Origin: Opisthocomus hoazin
Lineage: Eukaryota > Chordata > Aves > Opisthocomiformes > Opisthocomidae
Length of the DNA: 64,000 nt
Direction of reading: 5' to 3'
NCBI RefSeq assembly: GCF_030867145.1
Contig: NC_134433.1
Location: 15,907,896-15,971,895 of the forward strand
Made by a program: the position numbers and the translations under genes. Position 1 is the first letter of the stretch, and every line of letters starts with the position of its first letter. The notes under the pieces were generated by a model. The model saw only the letters and a list, made by a program, of their open reading frames with translations, made no database searches and had not been told where the DNA came from. Below are positions 11,901-24,576 of this stretch, one piece after another.

Positions 11901-13339
11901 CTTTTCCGTGGTTTTGCTGGTCTGTGTTCAATATTCATCACCCCACCCGCTCGCTCAGCGCCAGGCAGGGCTGAGGGGACTCCTGCAGCCGGTGCTGGTG
12001 GCCGTGGGGACGCACCTGGGCTCCTTGTCGGGGTTCGCCTTTTACCGGGGTCCAAGAGCCGAAGCCGTGCTGCCGTCCCAGCCCTTGGGAACCGGGCTGG
12101 GCTCTGTCCTCCCACCCCCAAACTCTCGCTGTGACCCACTAACACTCCAAGGCGACGGGGCCGGGGCGGCACGTGGAGCACGCGCCCAGCGCCTAACGAA
12201 CCTGCGGCGCGTGTCCTGGCTGGCTCGTGCTCCGAGCCGCGCTAACAAGAGCCGACAGGTCTGAAATAGCGATCTGCGCTGATCCCGGTTGTGAACGCAG
12301 CAACCACGAGAGCCACCGGGCCACGGGATGGAGTGCAGGGACCTTACGGTTTATGGGCTGGAGCGGCAAAGGACGGCTCCACCGAAAACGAAGCGTCCAG
12401 GGGTGCATGAGAAAACCAGAGCTCCCCTTGTTTGAGTAAAATCAGTTCAGGCTTCAGAGAGAGAGAGAGAGACGGCGCAGCCTGGATCGTTAAGGGCCAA
12501 AGGCAGGATGCTGCGGTGGCACCCGCCTCGCTGATGTCCCCAGGCTGCACCCGCTGCCTCCTGGGTCCCTCGGGTTTGGTACCGAGTCCCGGCGAGGAGC
12601 TGGGGAAGGGCAGCGGCTCTGTGCCAGCACCGGCTCTGCCACAGGCACCGGCTCCCTCACCTGAAATTTGGATTTCACGGGCGATGGCCGAGCCAGCTCT
12701 GCACCCCTTACCGGGGCGGCTCACGGGCGGAAGGGCAGGACAGCAGCTCCGAATTTCTTGCTTCCCAGCTCAGCGTCGCAGAGCCCAGGGGTGAATCCCA
12801 GCTTTCGGCGCAGGGCCGGCGATGCTGGTGGGTGGTGAGCAGATTTATTCCCTTCTTCAGACCTGGCCCTGAATTTTAACCCATCTCTGCAGTCCTGGCG
12901 AGAAGAAGGAAACTCTTGCAATTGCTTATATAGAGGGGAGAAATTATTTCCCATCCTCCCCTTTATTGAATCATTCTACCAAGACTTTACTCAACTTTGT
13001 ATAATTAAAAAGCTCGGGAACAGCTTGTTTCATGTATGGAAAAGGAGCACAACATATGGTAGTGACAGAGCTGTTCATAAATATGGATGTTTTTATATTT
13101 AAAAAAAAGAAAAAGTGGAAATGCATTGCTAAAACCACCGACGAGGTGTCGGTGAGGAGAGCAGGGGCACCCATGGGTGCGACCTCAGCCGCCCGGCCCC
13201 GTGGCTGTGCAGTAACACCAGATGTTTTGTTGAAAACTTTAATGTTGGCGATTTTCTGCTCGACGCCGCAGCCCCCCCGGCTGCTTACACACCCCAGGCT
13301 GGGCTGCCCCTCTGCTGCCGGGGGCTGGTGGGCTCCGTG
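11901..13339. other. GC-rich intergenic sequence, no gene seen
   Basis: Contains a short (GA)n at 12,456-12,472 and an AT-rich patch at 12,960-13,130. No gene or repeat family recognised. Confidence 0.4.
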
Positions 13340-13434
13340 CAAGCCTGCTGTAGGTGACCCTGCTTCGGCAGGAGGGTTGGAATAGATGACCCACAGAGGT
13401 CCCTGCCAACACCTACTATGCTGTGATTCTGTGC
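13340..13434 (+). mobile_element. CR1 LINE 3' end fragment
   Basis: About 95 bp matching the CR1 tail: GTGACCCTGCTTCGGCAGGA, then GGTTGGAATAGATGACCCAC, then CTACTATGCTGTGATTCTGTG. The 3' end carries the typical ATTCTGTG. The same landmarks occur in the copies at 24,320 and 56,354. Confidence 0.9.
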
Positions 13435-16400
13435 TGGTGGGGTGCTGGGGCCGCTTTGCTGCTGCAGGTCCCTGCTTTCATACAGAAGAGCCTGTGCAGA
13501 AAAATGAGGACTCCTTTCCCCTTCCCCTCCCCTCGAGTCGACGCACAGATATGACAAGCGTTATGATTAAGGCTGAGCTGCGGCCCCACGCATCTCTCCC
13601 TTGCAGATTGCTATGTAAATCACCCACTTCATATCGCCGCTTCCCCGCGCCGCGTGGGGTGAGCGGGGCTGGGGAGGGCTGGGGACGCGCCGGGTGACAG
13701 CCCCAGCCCGTGGAGGGTCACAGCCCGCCGGGACGCGGGACACGCGTGCCGCCATGAAGCCGCTCGCGTGGCGCCTGTAGGACCTGGCTCCTGCAGACCT
13801 GGCCAAGCAAATCACACATCACTTTTTAATAGTAACTTGCATTTTTTTTTTCCCCAGCAACCACCCGTCTGAAAAGCCAAGGCAGTTTCCAGTGCTGGGT
13901 CATGGAAGCGGCGTCGCTGGGGACAGGAGCTGGGGCACCTCCGTGAGCCAACACCAGCGCTAATACTGAAGGGCTGCCTTCTGCCCGCCTTGAACATGTC
14001 CCTGCTGCCCTGGAAGAGGAGGTGCTTCTCCCGCTGCCCTCGCCCCGTAAAACTCGGGTTTCCCTGGTAAGAGGCAGTGGTGACGGCACTGGGCTGTGCC
14101 CCGTGATGGGAGGAGGCTGGGCTTCACCCCTGCCCAGCCGGCACCCGTGCTCTCCATGCACAGATACCTCCATCCACAGATCTGGAGATGGCAGAGGAGG
14201 TAGGGTTTGATGGTCGAGCGGAGCGAAGCGCAGATTTATGATGTGTCTGAGCTTCTTTCCTCTGGAGCCGGGGCTGGGGCTGCAGCAGAAGGTGCTGGGG
14301 TCAGGGGGTTCGGGTTTGGGATGCTCCCGGCAGCCCTCCCTGCGCTCGGTGTGGTCCCACCAGACCGACGGCTCGCCAGCCCCTCCAGCGGGCACCCACC
14401 TCGGGTGGCTCACGTTGTTTAATGTCACAGCTCCAACGACCGCCACGCACCAGGTCACCGAACCCAGCTGCTCCCGGGAGGTGCTGGGATGCCCGTGGGG
14501 CCGGCCATGCCCCCGCTGCCCTCCCACCGCCGCCTGCTCCCGTCCCTGCCCACCTCCCCTCTGCCGGGATCTTCGCCTTTAGCACGTGCGTTGAGAACTG
14601 CCCCCCCCTCATCAATTAAAGGCTGTTTGTTTCCGCTGGGTTTTAATCTCACTTTTTTTTTTGCTTCTTCTGTAAGGAGACTGAAATAGCAGCAGGACGC
14701 AGCGCGCTGTGCTGCGGCGGGTATTGCAGAGCAGCGCCGACGGAAGCAGCTTCAGAGCAAGGACGTTATTGATGAAGACCATCACCGGCGAAGGTGCGCC
14801 CAGCTCATCCGCCGGATCTCGCCCGGGCTGTGCTTGACCAGCACATCCATCTACCCCTTGTATTCATCCATTTTTAAAACCCCTTCGCTGTTGTTGTCAG
14901 CCTGCCTGGGAGTTTTGTGCCATTTAAAAGAATCAAAACAAATTAACTATGAAAAGTTCACGTCTGAAATGCTGCTGCTTCCCAGCCCCTGGGCTGCGAG
15001 CGAGGGGGAGCCCCGGGGATGGCACCCCCGGACGGCTGCAGACGCGGGGAATGCTCACGGCTGCTCCGGACAGCGTGGCTGTGGCGGGACGGGGCGCAGG
15101 TCCCGCTGCCGTGCGGGCGCGGGAGCAGAGCTCGGGCTGGGGAGCGCGGCCCCGTGCCCGCCGTGGGGCTGCGGGAGCTCGGCGGAGCTGCCCGTCCAAG
15201 AGAAATACAAATCCAGGACAATCAGCCTCCACGGCAGCAAAGCAAGATGTGATGAAACCCAATCAGTTAATAACACTTCAGGGCAGTGGAAGAATTGCAG
15301 ATGAACGTGCTTTTAAATAAGTTGGGTTTTTTTTTTCCCCCTCACCAGAACTACTCCTCTGGATTTTCACTGAAACCCCCTCGTTTCAGCCCGTACCTTG
15401 CCCAAAGGGCTGCCGGTTGCAAAGCCCGGAGCCGGGGAGCCTCGGCAGAGCTCTGCCACTGCGTCCTCCCGCACCGTTTTGGTTCCTGGAGAGGCATCTC
15501 CGTCCTTGCGGGTGCCCCCACTGCCGGACGAGGGTCACACGGGAGCGCGGCGGGGACCCTCTGCCGGGGACCCCGGGGTGGTCCCCCCAGGGGATGCTGC
15601 ACCCAGCTCCAGCCGCCCAGCACGGGAATAAACACTGCAGGAGCAAAACGGTTCGACAGACAGAGCTGACGAGCTGGAGAAAAAGAAGGTTTTGAGACCT
15701 GGATAGTAATCAAGGCTAATTTGTTGATTTGCCATCCGGAATCATTCCCTGCAGTATTTTTTTTTTCCCCCCTACACAATTTGCTGCCTGCCTTCGGGGA
15801 GGGTGGGGGACGCGCGAGCCCTCCATCCTCTGCCGAGCTCCTTCTGCCTGATTAGGGGCTGTCAGGATGATTGATGTGTTCTTGCCGGAGAAGGTGAGTC
15901 CCTTCGCCATGACAGCTGGGTCTGACAGCCAGACAGACACCGGCCCTCGCCGACACCCTCCTCTGCAAATACCGGCATCTTCCCAGCCGGGACCGCGCTG
16001 GGCTGTGGCTCCGGTGGCAGGGCCGTGGTCTCCACGGCGTGTGTCCTGTGAAGGTCAAACGCCTCCGACACGCAGGTGTCCTCCCCAGCTGGATGAGGGC
16101 TGGAGGAGGAGGGGGCTGGCGGGGGGGCGGCTGGAGGGTGGGCAGCTCCCCGCTGAGGTCAGGGATGGCCCCTTGCAGCGTGTCCTCGGGCTGAGGGGGA
16201 AGGGGTTTGGTTCAGACACCGAGATGCACAGGTGATGTGGTTTTTCTGAGGTCCAACAGCAAGGCTGTGGCAGGGGGAAGAGCGGCGAGCGCTCGCTCTT
16301 CCCGCTGCCGTGAGATCGAATTCATCGAGCATCGGTGGGCGGCGTGCGGTGAAACCTGTGCTGGGGCATCTTCTGCTGGGGTGGGCTCCAGGGGGCTGGG

Positions 16401-16463
16401 CTGGCTCTGACACGGCAGGATGCTCAGCCCTGAGCGCTGTATCCCCTGTCACCGCGGCGCAAA
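13435..16463. other. Intergenic, no gene seen
   Basis: Mostly GC-rich. A short conserved-looking stretch at 13,545-13,640 includes ATGTAAAT (octamer-like). A CpG-dense patch lies at 14,990-15,200. T-runs occur near 14,652 and 15,330. Open frames reach 233 residues but overlap and match nothing known. Confidence 0.4.
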
Positions 16464-16712
16464 ACACCTGGGGTGCTCTGAGATGCGTGTCGTGACACCT
16501 GGGGTGCTCTGAGATGCGTGTCGTGACACATGGGGTGCTCTGAGATGTGTTGTTGTGACACCTGGGGTGCTCTGAGATGCGTGTTGTGACACACGGGGTG
16601 CTCTGAGACGTGTGTTGTGACACATGGGGTGCTCTGAGACGCGTGTCGTGACACACGGGGTGCTCTGAGATGAGTGTCGTGACACATGGGGTGCTCTGAC
16701 ACGTGTGTCGTG
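16464..16712. repeat. Minisatellite, 31-bp unit, eight copies
   Basis: Eight units, seven of 31 bp and one of 32, beginning ACACCTGGGGTGCTCTGAGA. They vary at a few positions (ACACCT/ACACAT/ACACAC; TGCGTGTC/CGTGTGTT). Each unit junction forms a small dyad, GTGTC-GT-GACAC or a close variant. The long minus-strand open frames here come from the repeat. Confidence 0.97.
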
Positions 16713-19700
16713 ACGCAGGGCTGGGGGAAGCACAGCCCCCGGTCCCCGAGGAGCTGGGCAGGTCCCTGGGCTGGTGGTGGACAGGACCCGCCCTTGGTGG
16801 AGGCACCTGGGGAAGGGCAAGTGGGGCTGCATCGCCTGAACTCCAACGAGGGGCTCTGAAGCCCCCCAAAGGGAGGAGCCGATGGAGCCAAACGGCAACG
16901 GGCTGAGCACTCTTAATGAGAAGAGAACTTCAGATGCCAGAGCTGAGATGGAAATAAGATAATTGCTCTTTGACATGCACTGACTGAGTAATTCTTTTGC
17001 TCAGCGTGTAGCTCCTGGAGATGTTTTCCCCCTCTCCCGTAATAACGTGTGTTTCGCCGCAGGGTTGTTTTGTGGGTCCCTCACTGCCGCTGGACGGGGG
17101 TCCTCAGCATCGGGAGAGCGCGGAGGGGCGAGGACAGCCCTGCGGTTGGCCTTCAGAGGGCAGAGCCAAGGTGAAACCCTTCAGCGATGGAGTGTTCGGC
17201 TTCGGGGTGCTGCAGCAATACTGCAGCAGGTGCTTTTCTCCCCTTGACCAGGTAAGCCCCTCCAGCATCCCCGCGGCCGAGCCCCGGGGCAAGGGGAGCG
17301 TTTAACACAGCTCTGCATCCCGGTCCCTCTCTCTGAAGAACATCAACCGCTGGCTGCAAGATGCTGAGCCTCGCCGAAAGGTTTCTATTCCAGCTTGAGG
17401 GGTGAGGAAGAGGAGGGCAGGTCGGGCTGCGGGCCAGCCTCTGCCGGGGCTGGGGGCTTGCAAACAGAGAGTTAAACGCCCTGGTGGTATCTGTAAGTTC
17501 TGGCTGGAAAATGGTGTCAGGGAAGCCGTAAAAACGTGTGTCAGAGGGAAGAAAAGTGCGCCCACAGGTAGCTGTAATAATAAATCCGTGTTTTCTTCCC
17601 ACTGCTGGATGCTCAGCGTTCCCTGCCGGGGAGATGTCGGAGTGTTCGGGCACTGGGTGGTGTGCTGGGAGGGGAGGTGAGTGTCCAGGCTGCTTCGTGT
17701 GGGGAGAAAGGGGGGTGCAGGCTGGGTGTGGGCACATCGGCTGGGAGGGACCCCCCCCTACTCCGTGGGACCCCGGATCTGCCGGGTGCCGGGGCTGGAT
17801 GTGCAGGGGGGTCCGGTGGGATGTGCTGACCCAGGGAGGGCAGGAGCCCGGCTGAGGCTGCCGTGGGTTTTGCAAAGAGAAGCGAAACCTGCATCCGACG
17901 TGGGTGGGACGTGGTTGATGAAACCTCCCGACGCGTGGTGGGGCAGGAGGAGGACGTGGCCCTCATGCCTCCCCGGCCTTGGCGGCTCTGCAGAAGCTCC
18001 TAAGCGTTGGTTTTGGGTGGGCAGCAGCCAGCTCGTCGGAGGGGTGGGTGCCAACCCAGCCTGCTGCTGCGGGGAAGCGGGTGGGGAACGTCACGCTGCG
18101 GAGCAGGGCAAAAGGTGTGACGCTCCTTGGGGCAGTGCTGGAGACCTTCCCCTGGGTAACACCAATGCTTGGGGGGGGAAGGGGAATTCGGCGATTCTTG
18201 AAGCTCCTGTGGTGTTTGGGAAGGGGCATCTGTCCTGGAGAACATCGTGAACAGATGCTCCAGCGCTTTTTATTTTAAAAGCTATGAATTTAAAATGTGT
18301 TAATTAGGAGGAGCGAGGAGAAACATCAGCAATTCCAACTGATCATCCACAGGAGCCTTGTAGAGGAGAATAAATGATAGAGTGCAAAAATACAGCCTGA
18401 AATCACTGGGTAGATGCTGGGCTTTGCTGCCTGCGGGGCCACGGCCAGCAGGTCTGGAGGGGATCTTGTTTGGGACCCGAAAAGCAGCGAAGTCTGCCTG
18501 GAACAAGAGTTTGTGTCAGACCTGGGCCAAGCTATGGCCTGTGTGTGGATGGGGCCGCCGAGGTTTGTCGCAGTGGATGTGGGACCTTCACACGCTGCTG
18601 TCACCCCCCCGTCAGACACCGCTTCGCTGGCCGGAGAGCTGTGTGGGAAAGCCAGGACAAGCCCAGTTTGGGCAGCCTCTTCCAAAAACCCAGTGTGCCT
18701 TACTGGGAGGCGCAGCCCGTTGGCATCTCCTCGGCACGCAGCGCGCCTGCGCGGTGCCCGGGGGTTTGTGCGGCCGTGCCGGCGGCTCTGCTGCTGTGCC
18801 AGCGCCGGCGAGCGGCAGCCCTGCCAGGACAGAACACCATATACCAGGGAAAAAAATATCTCACTTAAGTCTTTGCAAAGCCGCAGATAATGCACCGCGA
18901 GAGAGGGAACAACCAGGATGAAAAATAATTGCACTGCTATTTTTCTCCAGCTTCTCTTATCAACGACTTTATCACCTTTGGTTTTATTTTACACCTTATT
19001 TAGACTTTACCGTAATCCCAGCTATTTCACCATTGACACCTCCTTAATACCTTGTCTGACACCTCTGACACCTCTGGCTAATGCCCAGGCCCTGCTCCAG
19101 CACAGAGCAGCTCTAGCAAAAACAGAAAAGAGCTAAAAGGGAGAGAGAGAGAGAGAGATATTATTTATTGCCCAGGCTCTGTGAAAAATCACCTTTGAGG
19201 AGCAGGGGTGGGGGCCGGCTTCCCATGCAGCCGAACTTTGCTATCTATCCCTATTACTCCACCTCTGCCCATTTCTGATTATTTAAAGATCACGCAGCGA
19301 GCGTTGCGCAGGAAGCGGCAGCCCGAGGATTTATTGAGAGGGAAACCGCAGCCCGTAGAGGCTCGGCTTCGCCAACTGAAGCAAACGAACGGCTCTTCCT
19401 CCGACGCCCCGCGCCAGGTCCAGCCCGCTGCCCGGCATCCGCGGCTTCGCTGCCAGCCCGAGCACCCACTGCCCCTCCACCGGGTCCTCGCACCGTGGGT
19501 GCTGCGGCCGGCCCTGAGGGTGCCTTTTTGGGGGTGAATCTACTTTCGTGGCCGGCGAAGGCACCTGCCTGTCTGCGGGGCACCCCTCCTTTGCAGTACT
19601 GACTGCTGTTAAATAGCTCAGATATTCCTGGTTCTTCTGGTTGGGAGGAGGCTAAGGGGGACTCTGGGACCCCCAGCTGGGTTTGCCGGGTCCCCAGGCT

Positions 19701-22454
19701 CTATTTCTCTGGTGGGTTCAGCAGCTTCTGCCCGGGAGCGTCCGGTGATGCTGCCAAAGCCTGGAATCCCGGCCAGGAAACCCCCCCCACCCTGCTCCCT
19801 TCGGCGGGCTCCAACAAGGCTGACTTTTCCTGGCACCCTGACCTGGAAGAAATCCCGCTGCAGCCCTTCTTTTTTTTTCCTCCCCCCTCTGATCTCTGAG
19901 CCTAAAGACTGCTGCTACATTACCTAGATTTAACTACCCATTACCCAAACTGTATCTCTAAAGTGAGGGATATGGCAGCTTTATTATAAGTTTATTACAT
20001 GCTAATTCAAGCAAATAAATTTGCTCCAGCTGTGGAGCACAGGAGATTAATAACCTCGAAGATCACTTGGCTGCTTTGATGAGTTTCTTGAACAGAGTCG
20101 AGTATATTTAGGAAGAGCAACTAGATTAGTCAAAAAAAACCCCTTTAATTATTAGTGACACTGTGCAAACTGCTTCGTCTGAGTGGAATACCAACTACTT
20201 AACTCCCTGACCTTATTATTCAAATAAACACTTCTTATTACAGCAGCACGACTTGCTCGTCGACGCACCCGACGGGGTGCGGGGTGGTGGTTTGGGTGTC
20301 CCCGCCGGGTCAGCAGCCGGGCTGCCGTGGGGCTGCAGCCGCCTTCAAGGGGCTCCTGCCCCGAGAGTTCACAGAGCTTCCCGTGAGCGGAGATGGGCGC
20401 GATGTGGGGACAGGCTCAGCGCTTTCCCCTCCCCTTGCCCGGGGGGGTTTGAGACTGGGTTATATTCTGCAGTTCATGTAGATGTTTCTGGAAGTGCTTA
20501 GGGCTGGATGCTCGGAATCTCCTCAGCGTTGCTGATGGTTTAACGCCCGCTCCACGATGCGTGCGTGTGTTTTGTAAAGCAGCTGTGGGTAGGGGGTTGC
20601 CGGGGCTGTTTTTGTGGCTGGACCTCTCCCAGCAGCCGTCGCCAGCCCGTTCCCTGGAATCCAGGGCACTCGCTGGCCCATCTGCGCTGTAACCAGGGGC
20701 CGGTGGGATGCTGGAGCAGGACTTGGTTTTTTTTCTGCCCCTTTTCACAGATAAAAAGCAGGGGAAGAGGGGCTTCCAAAGAAGATTTCGAATGTCACGA
20801 AAACATACGTGCTGTTTGCCCAGAAGCAGGTAATGGTCAGAGATCTGTCCCAGGGCGCAGAGTTCAGCTCTGCAGGTTTCTCCGGGGAGCAGCGTGCCGC
20901 GCTCCCTGGGGATGCCACGGGGTCCGGGCAGCGCCCGTCCTGTCCCCCCCCCCGGGCACAGAGCCCTTGTGCCGCGGCGAAGCTGCTCCTCGGTCCGGGC
21001 GCAGGGGCAGCCGCCTGCTCCCCTCGGGCGAAGCGAAGCCCGGTTTGGCCCTGCGTGAGCCTCGCCGCTGGTTCGCGGTGCTGGGTGACGGTGGCTGCCA
21101 TCAGGGGCTGTTCGGGAGGGGAGTGGAGAACGGGTGCTGGCGCGGGGCTGCGGCACCCACGGACCTGCCAGAGAGCTTGTGCCTGCACCAAGAATAAATC
21201 CATCCCCTCCGTTTGGGTCGGAAATGTGCATTTTCACTTGTTGATGATTGATCATGGGAGGAAGGTGTCTGTAACCCTGTGCTGGGCCTGGGTACGGGAG
21301 GGATCAAAAGGCACCTTCTGCCTTCTCGCAGGGAGAAGCGTCCCCGGCGCCGCATCCCGTGCCCTTGCACCACAGCAGCTGCCCTTGGGCCTGATGGATG
21401 GAGGTGGCAGCGGCTCCGGTGGAGCAGAGAGGACGCAGAGCACCGAGCCGCATCACTCGTCGCTTCCCTTCATTTCCTCTGGTCCTGCTTCACCCGCTGC
21501 CCCGGCCGGACTCGGCAGATGCCGGCACCGGGGAGATACTCGGGGGTTTGGGGCCCGGCGGTGTCACTGTGTGGGGAGGGTCCCCAGGGTCCGTCAGCAC
21601 GGTGTGGACCCAGCCGCTCTTTGGAAAGCAGCAAAGCGAGAACATTCTCCTACCCCCGTGCTTCCCGCCCTGCCCTGCCTCTCCGCCGCGGAAGGCAGCC
21701 CTTTTGCCTCCAAACAGTTTCCATTATATGTAGAGCAAGCAAAAATGCTGTGTTAAATACAGCCCGGGCTGAAGCGCTGAATCAAATCAATTCTTTTTTG
21801 ATTCCCTGAGCTTTTGAATTTTCAGCCCTGCCGAAGAATTGTTAGCACAAGAATAGGGCTGAAGGAGCAACCCTTTCGTATCACTATTGACTCAATTATT
21901 TTGCCTCTTGATTTTCTATGAAGCGGGCCGCGCCGCCGCGCCGATACGCTGATTGCTAATGGCAGAGCATTGTTCAGTGCCGTCTCCGAAGGCTCGGGGT
22001 GGAATACCTTCATCTCCCCGCTCGCGACGGCTGCATCTGGGACCTGGTTTTATTCTGATTGATGCAAACGGTGCAGAGCCGGCTCTTCACCGTGAGCTGC
22101 TGGGAGGACCCTTGGCTGGGCTCCGGGCTGTCGGCGCAGCAAAGGGTTACGGCTGTCACCAGGGCTGGGCTGCGTCGGTGACCTTCCTCGGTCTGACCTC
22201 CCAACGTCCACGCTCCTGGGATGCTCCCAGCGCTGCCGCGCACGGATCGATAGGGCCAGCGCGGCATAAAGCGGAGAGGCTGCGTTTACACAGTGTCACG
22301 ACTGTCAATATTGACAGCTCGGCCGCGCGTCCTTCGAACCGGCGTGTGCTGTCAGCACCGGGTTATTAATGCCCCAGGAGCCCCCCATGCCCTGAGCCCT
22401 GCGGTGCTGCCAAGGGGGTCACCGGCGGCAGGAGCCTGGTGCCCAGGCAGCGAT
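16713..22454. other. Intergenic, no gene confidently seen
   Basis: GC-rich with AT-rich breaks (18,250-18,400; 18,850-19,060; 19,910-20,250; 21,720-21,960). A (GA)n lies at 19,141-19,158. An exon-like open segment at 17,063-17,251 is described in findings. Open frames of up to 315 residues (20,809-21,756) overlap others on both strands and have no recognisable domain. Confidence 0.4.
19910..20250. promoter_or_regulatory. Candidate regulatory element (AT-rich island)
   Basis: A 340-bp AT-rich, repeat-free island between GC-rich flanks, with ATGCTAAT (octamer-like, near 19,999), CTTTGAT (TCF/LEF-type, 20,074-20,080) and several TAAT cores. Its look is that of a conserved non-coding element. 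Confidence 0.3.
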
Positions 22455-22893
22455 TCTGAGCCCGGCTCTGGGTGCTGCATCCCTCCAGGGTGCTGCATCC
22501 CTCCAGGGTGCTGAGCCCGGCTCTGGGTGCTGCATCCCTCCAGGGTGCTGAGCCCGGCTCTGGGTGCTGCATCCCTCCAGGGTGCTGCATCCCTCCAGGG
22601 TGCTGAGCCCGGCTCTGGGTGCTGCATCCCTCCAGGGTGCTGAGCCCGGCTCTGGGTGCTGCATCCCTCCAGGGTGCTGCATCCCTCCAGGGTGCTGAGC
22701 CCGGCTCTGGGTGCTGCATCCCTCCAGGGTGGTGCATCCCTCCAGGGTGCTGAGCCCGGCTCTGGGTGCTGCATCCCTCCAGGGTGCTGCATTCCTTCAG
22801 GGTGCTGAGCCCGGCTCCGGGTGCTGCATCCCTCCAGGGTGCTGCATCCCTCCAGGGTGCTGAGCCCGGCTCTGGGTGCTGCATCCCTCCAGG
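22455..22893. repeat. Minisatellite with higher-order structure (18-bp A and 19-bp B units)
   Basis: Built from A = GTGCTGCATCCCTCCAGG (18 bp) and B = GTGCTGAGCCCGGCTCTGG (19 bp). After a partial B the order is AAB AB AAB AB AAB AAB AAB AAB A, so 55-bp and 37-bp higher-order units alternate. Divergent A copies lie at 22,729 and 22,784. Because the units are 18 and 19 bp, all minus-strand frames stay open over long stretches, which produces spurious His/Pro/Gly-rich proteins. Confidence 0.97.
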
Positions 22894-24319
22894 GTGCTGC
22901 CCTCCCCGTAGCATCTCGGCTCCGGCATCCTTCGAACGGGTGCTGTGCTACCCAGCCACCGGCGCGGCGAGGAGGGACAGGGGACAGGGCTGTGGCTCCG
23001 GCTCCGGTTGGGAGAGTTGGGAGCCCACAGCCCCATTCAGGCTCACTTTTTCCGGATGAAAGAGAGGAATTCCCCACCCATCAGAAGGTGGTGGAAGAAC
23101 GGTAGGAAGCGCTTTGGATCCTCAGATGAAAGGGGCTGAGGAGGACGAGCAAAACACTGCCTGCCTTTGAAGATGCAAAGCCCTGTATAAATCCAGGGCA
23201 GGTTTATTAGTGGCTCAAACGAACCGCAGGCTTTAAAAAGGCAAAAGTACCCACCTTCCCGTGCTGATTATTCTTGCTGATGTTCACGCTGCATCAGTGC
23301 CCGCAGTCGCTGGGTGCCCTTCGGCTGCCGGAGGTGATGGAGCCCAGCTGTGCGGGGGCTGCGGGGCTCCAGGGCCAGGGAAGGGGCACCCACGTCCCGA
23401 CAAGGCGGGCGCAGGCTGGGGTGCTGCGGGGGGAGTTGAAGCTGGACCCGAGGCCCCACGGCTCCTGGGGCACCCGGGCAAGGCGGGGAGGAGGGAGGGC
23501 TGTGGAGCATCCTGCCGCGGGGCTGTGCCCGGACCCTCAGCAGCGCTTGGGAACCCCCTCGGCACAAAGCTGTCAGGGCAGGGAAGAAATACCCCAAATT
23601 GGTGCAAAACGGGGTTCAGCTGGGCCCATTCTCAAAGCCACCAGGAGCTGCGAGTGAAGCGCAGTGACCAGGCAGAAAAAACAATTTTAATTCAGATGGT
23701 TTTTGGAAAGCAGGACCCAGCGAAGGGCAGCTCGGGTGCCGTTTCCCAAGCAGAACAGAGTTCCACCCCAAGCAGAGGGGCTGCCGGGGGGTCTCCCTCC
23801 CTTCGTTCCCCCTCGTTCTCCATTTTTCTGCAGGAACAGCTCTTCCCCATGGCTCACCCTGCACCGGGGCGGCTGGCACGGCCGCTGCGCACGAGGTGCC
23901 GACGGGTGAGCGGGTGAAGGAAGGGAGCTCGTTCTGTCCAATTTTCCAAACCACAGGGCAGACTTCTTCAAATTACAGGGTGAGACACAGCAGGAACAGC
24001 CGCGCTCTTTATTTTCCCGTCGAGCGGCAGGCGGCAGCGCCCTTCCCACCCGGATCACCGGGCAATGCCGCCTTGGTTTGGTGCCAGCCTGGAGCTGGGG
24101 ACAGAGCTGTTCCCACCCGGTGACGTGCACACTCGTGTCGGTTTGTTATCACGGGGCTTCGCCGCCTGCCCTGGGCTGTGGCTGGGGCGGGAGGGAGGTC
24201 CCGGGCAGCGCGGGGTGTCCAGGACCACGCGCGCACCCCGGAGCCGCGAGGAGCGGTGCCCTCCTGCACTGTGACCCCCCCTGGGCTGCCGAAACCCCAC
24301 CCGGCCACATCCTGGCTGT
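22894..24319. other. GC-rich intergenic sequence, no gene seen
   Basis: No recognisable coding sequence or repeat. A short AT-rich patch lies around 23,170-23,260. Confidence 0.4.
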
Positions 24320-24576
24320 GCTTCAAGGGGCAACGGGCACAAACTGAAGCAGAGGAAGCTCCAGCTGAACCCGAGGAAGAACTTCTTCCCTCTGAGGGTG
24401 ACGGAGCCCTGGCCCAGGCTGCCCAGGGAGGCTGTGGAGTCTCCTTCTCTGGAGATATTCCAGCCCCGCCTGGACGCGGTGCTGTGCAGCCTGCTCTGGG
24501 TGACCCTGCTTGGGCAGGGGGTTGGGCTGGGTGACCCACAGAGGGCCCTGCCAACCCCTACTATTCTGTAATTACA
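24320..24576 (+). mobile_element. CR1 LINE 3' fragment (same subfamily as 56,354)
   Basis: A plus-strand CR1 tail from GGGGCAACGGGCACAAACTG through CTCCTTCTCTGGAGATATTC to CCAACCCCTACTATTCTGTA. It is near-identical to the corresponding part of the 56,354 copy but more deeply 5'-truncated. It lies 1.7 kb beyond the MSI2 poly(A) site. Confidence 0.95.

Noticed and set aside
16159..16976. Minus-strand frames with repeated SEHPxCH(D/N)T units
   Set aside because: Produced by the 31-bp minisatellite read in different frames; not a zinc-binding protein, since the spacing comes only from the repeat period.
20809..21756. 315-residue plus-strand open frame
   Set aside because: GC-rich sequence with several overlapping frames on both strands, no domain, no conserved-looking composition, no splice support.
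22352..23077. Minus-strand open frame of 241 residues (and overlapping 182- and 87-residue frames) rich in His-Pro-Gly-Gly-Met repeats
   Set aside because: It is the translation of the 18/19-bp minisatellite; several frames are open at once, as expected from the repeat, with no start context or flanking exon signals.
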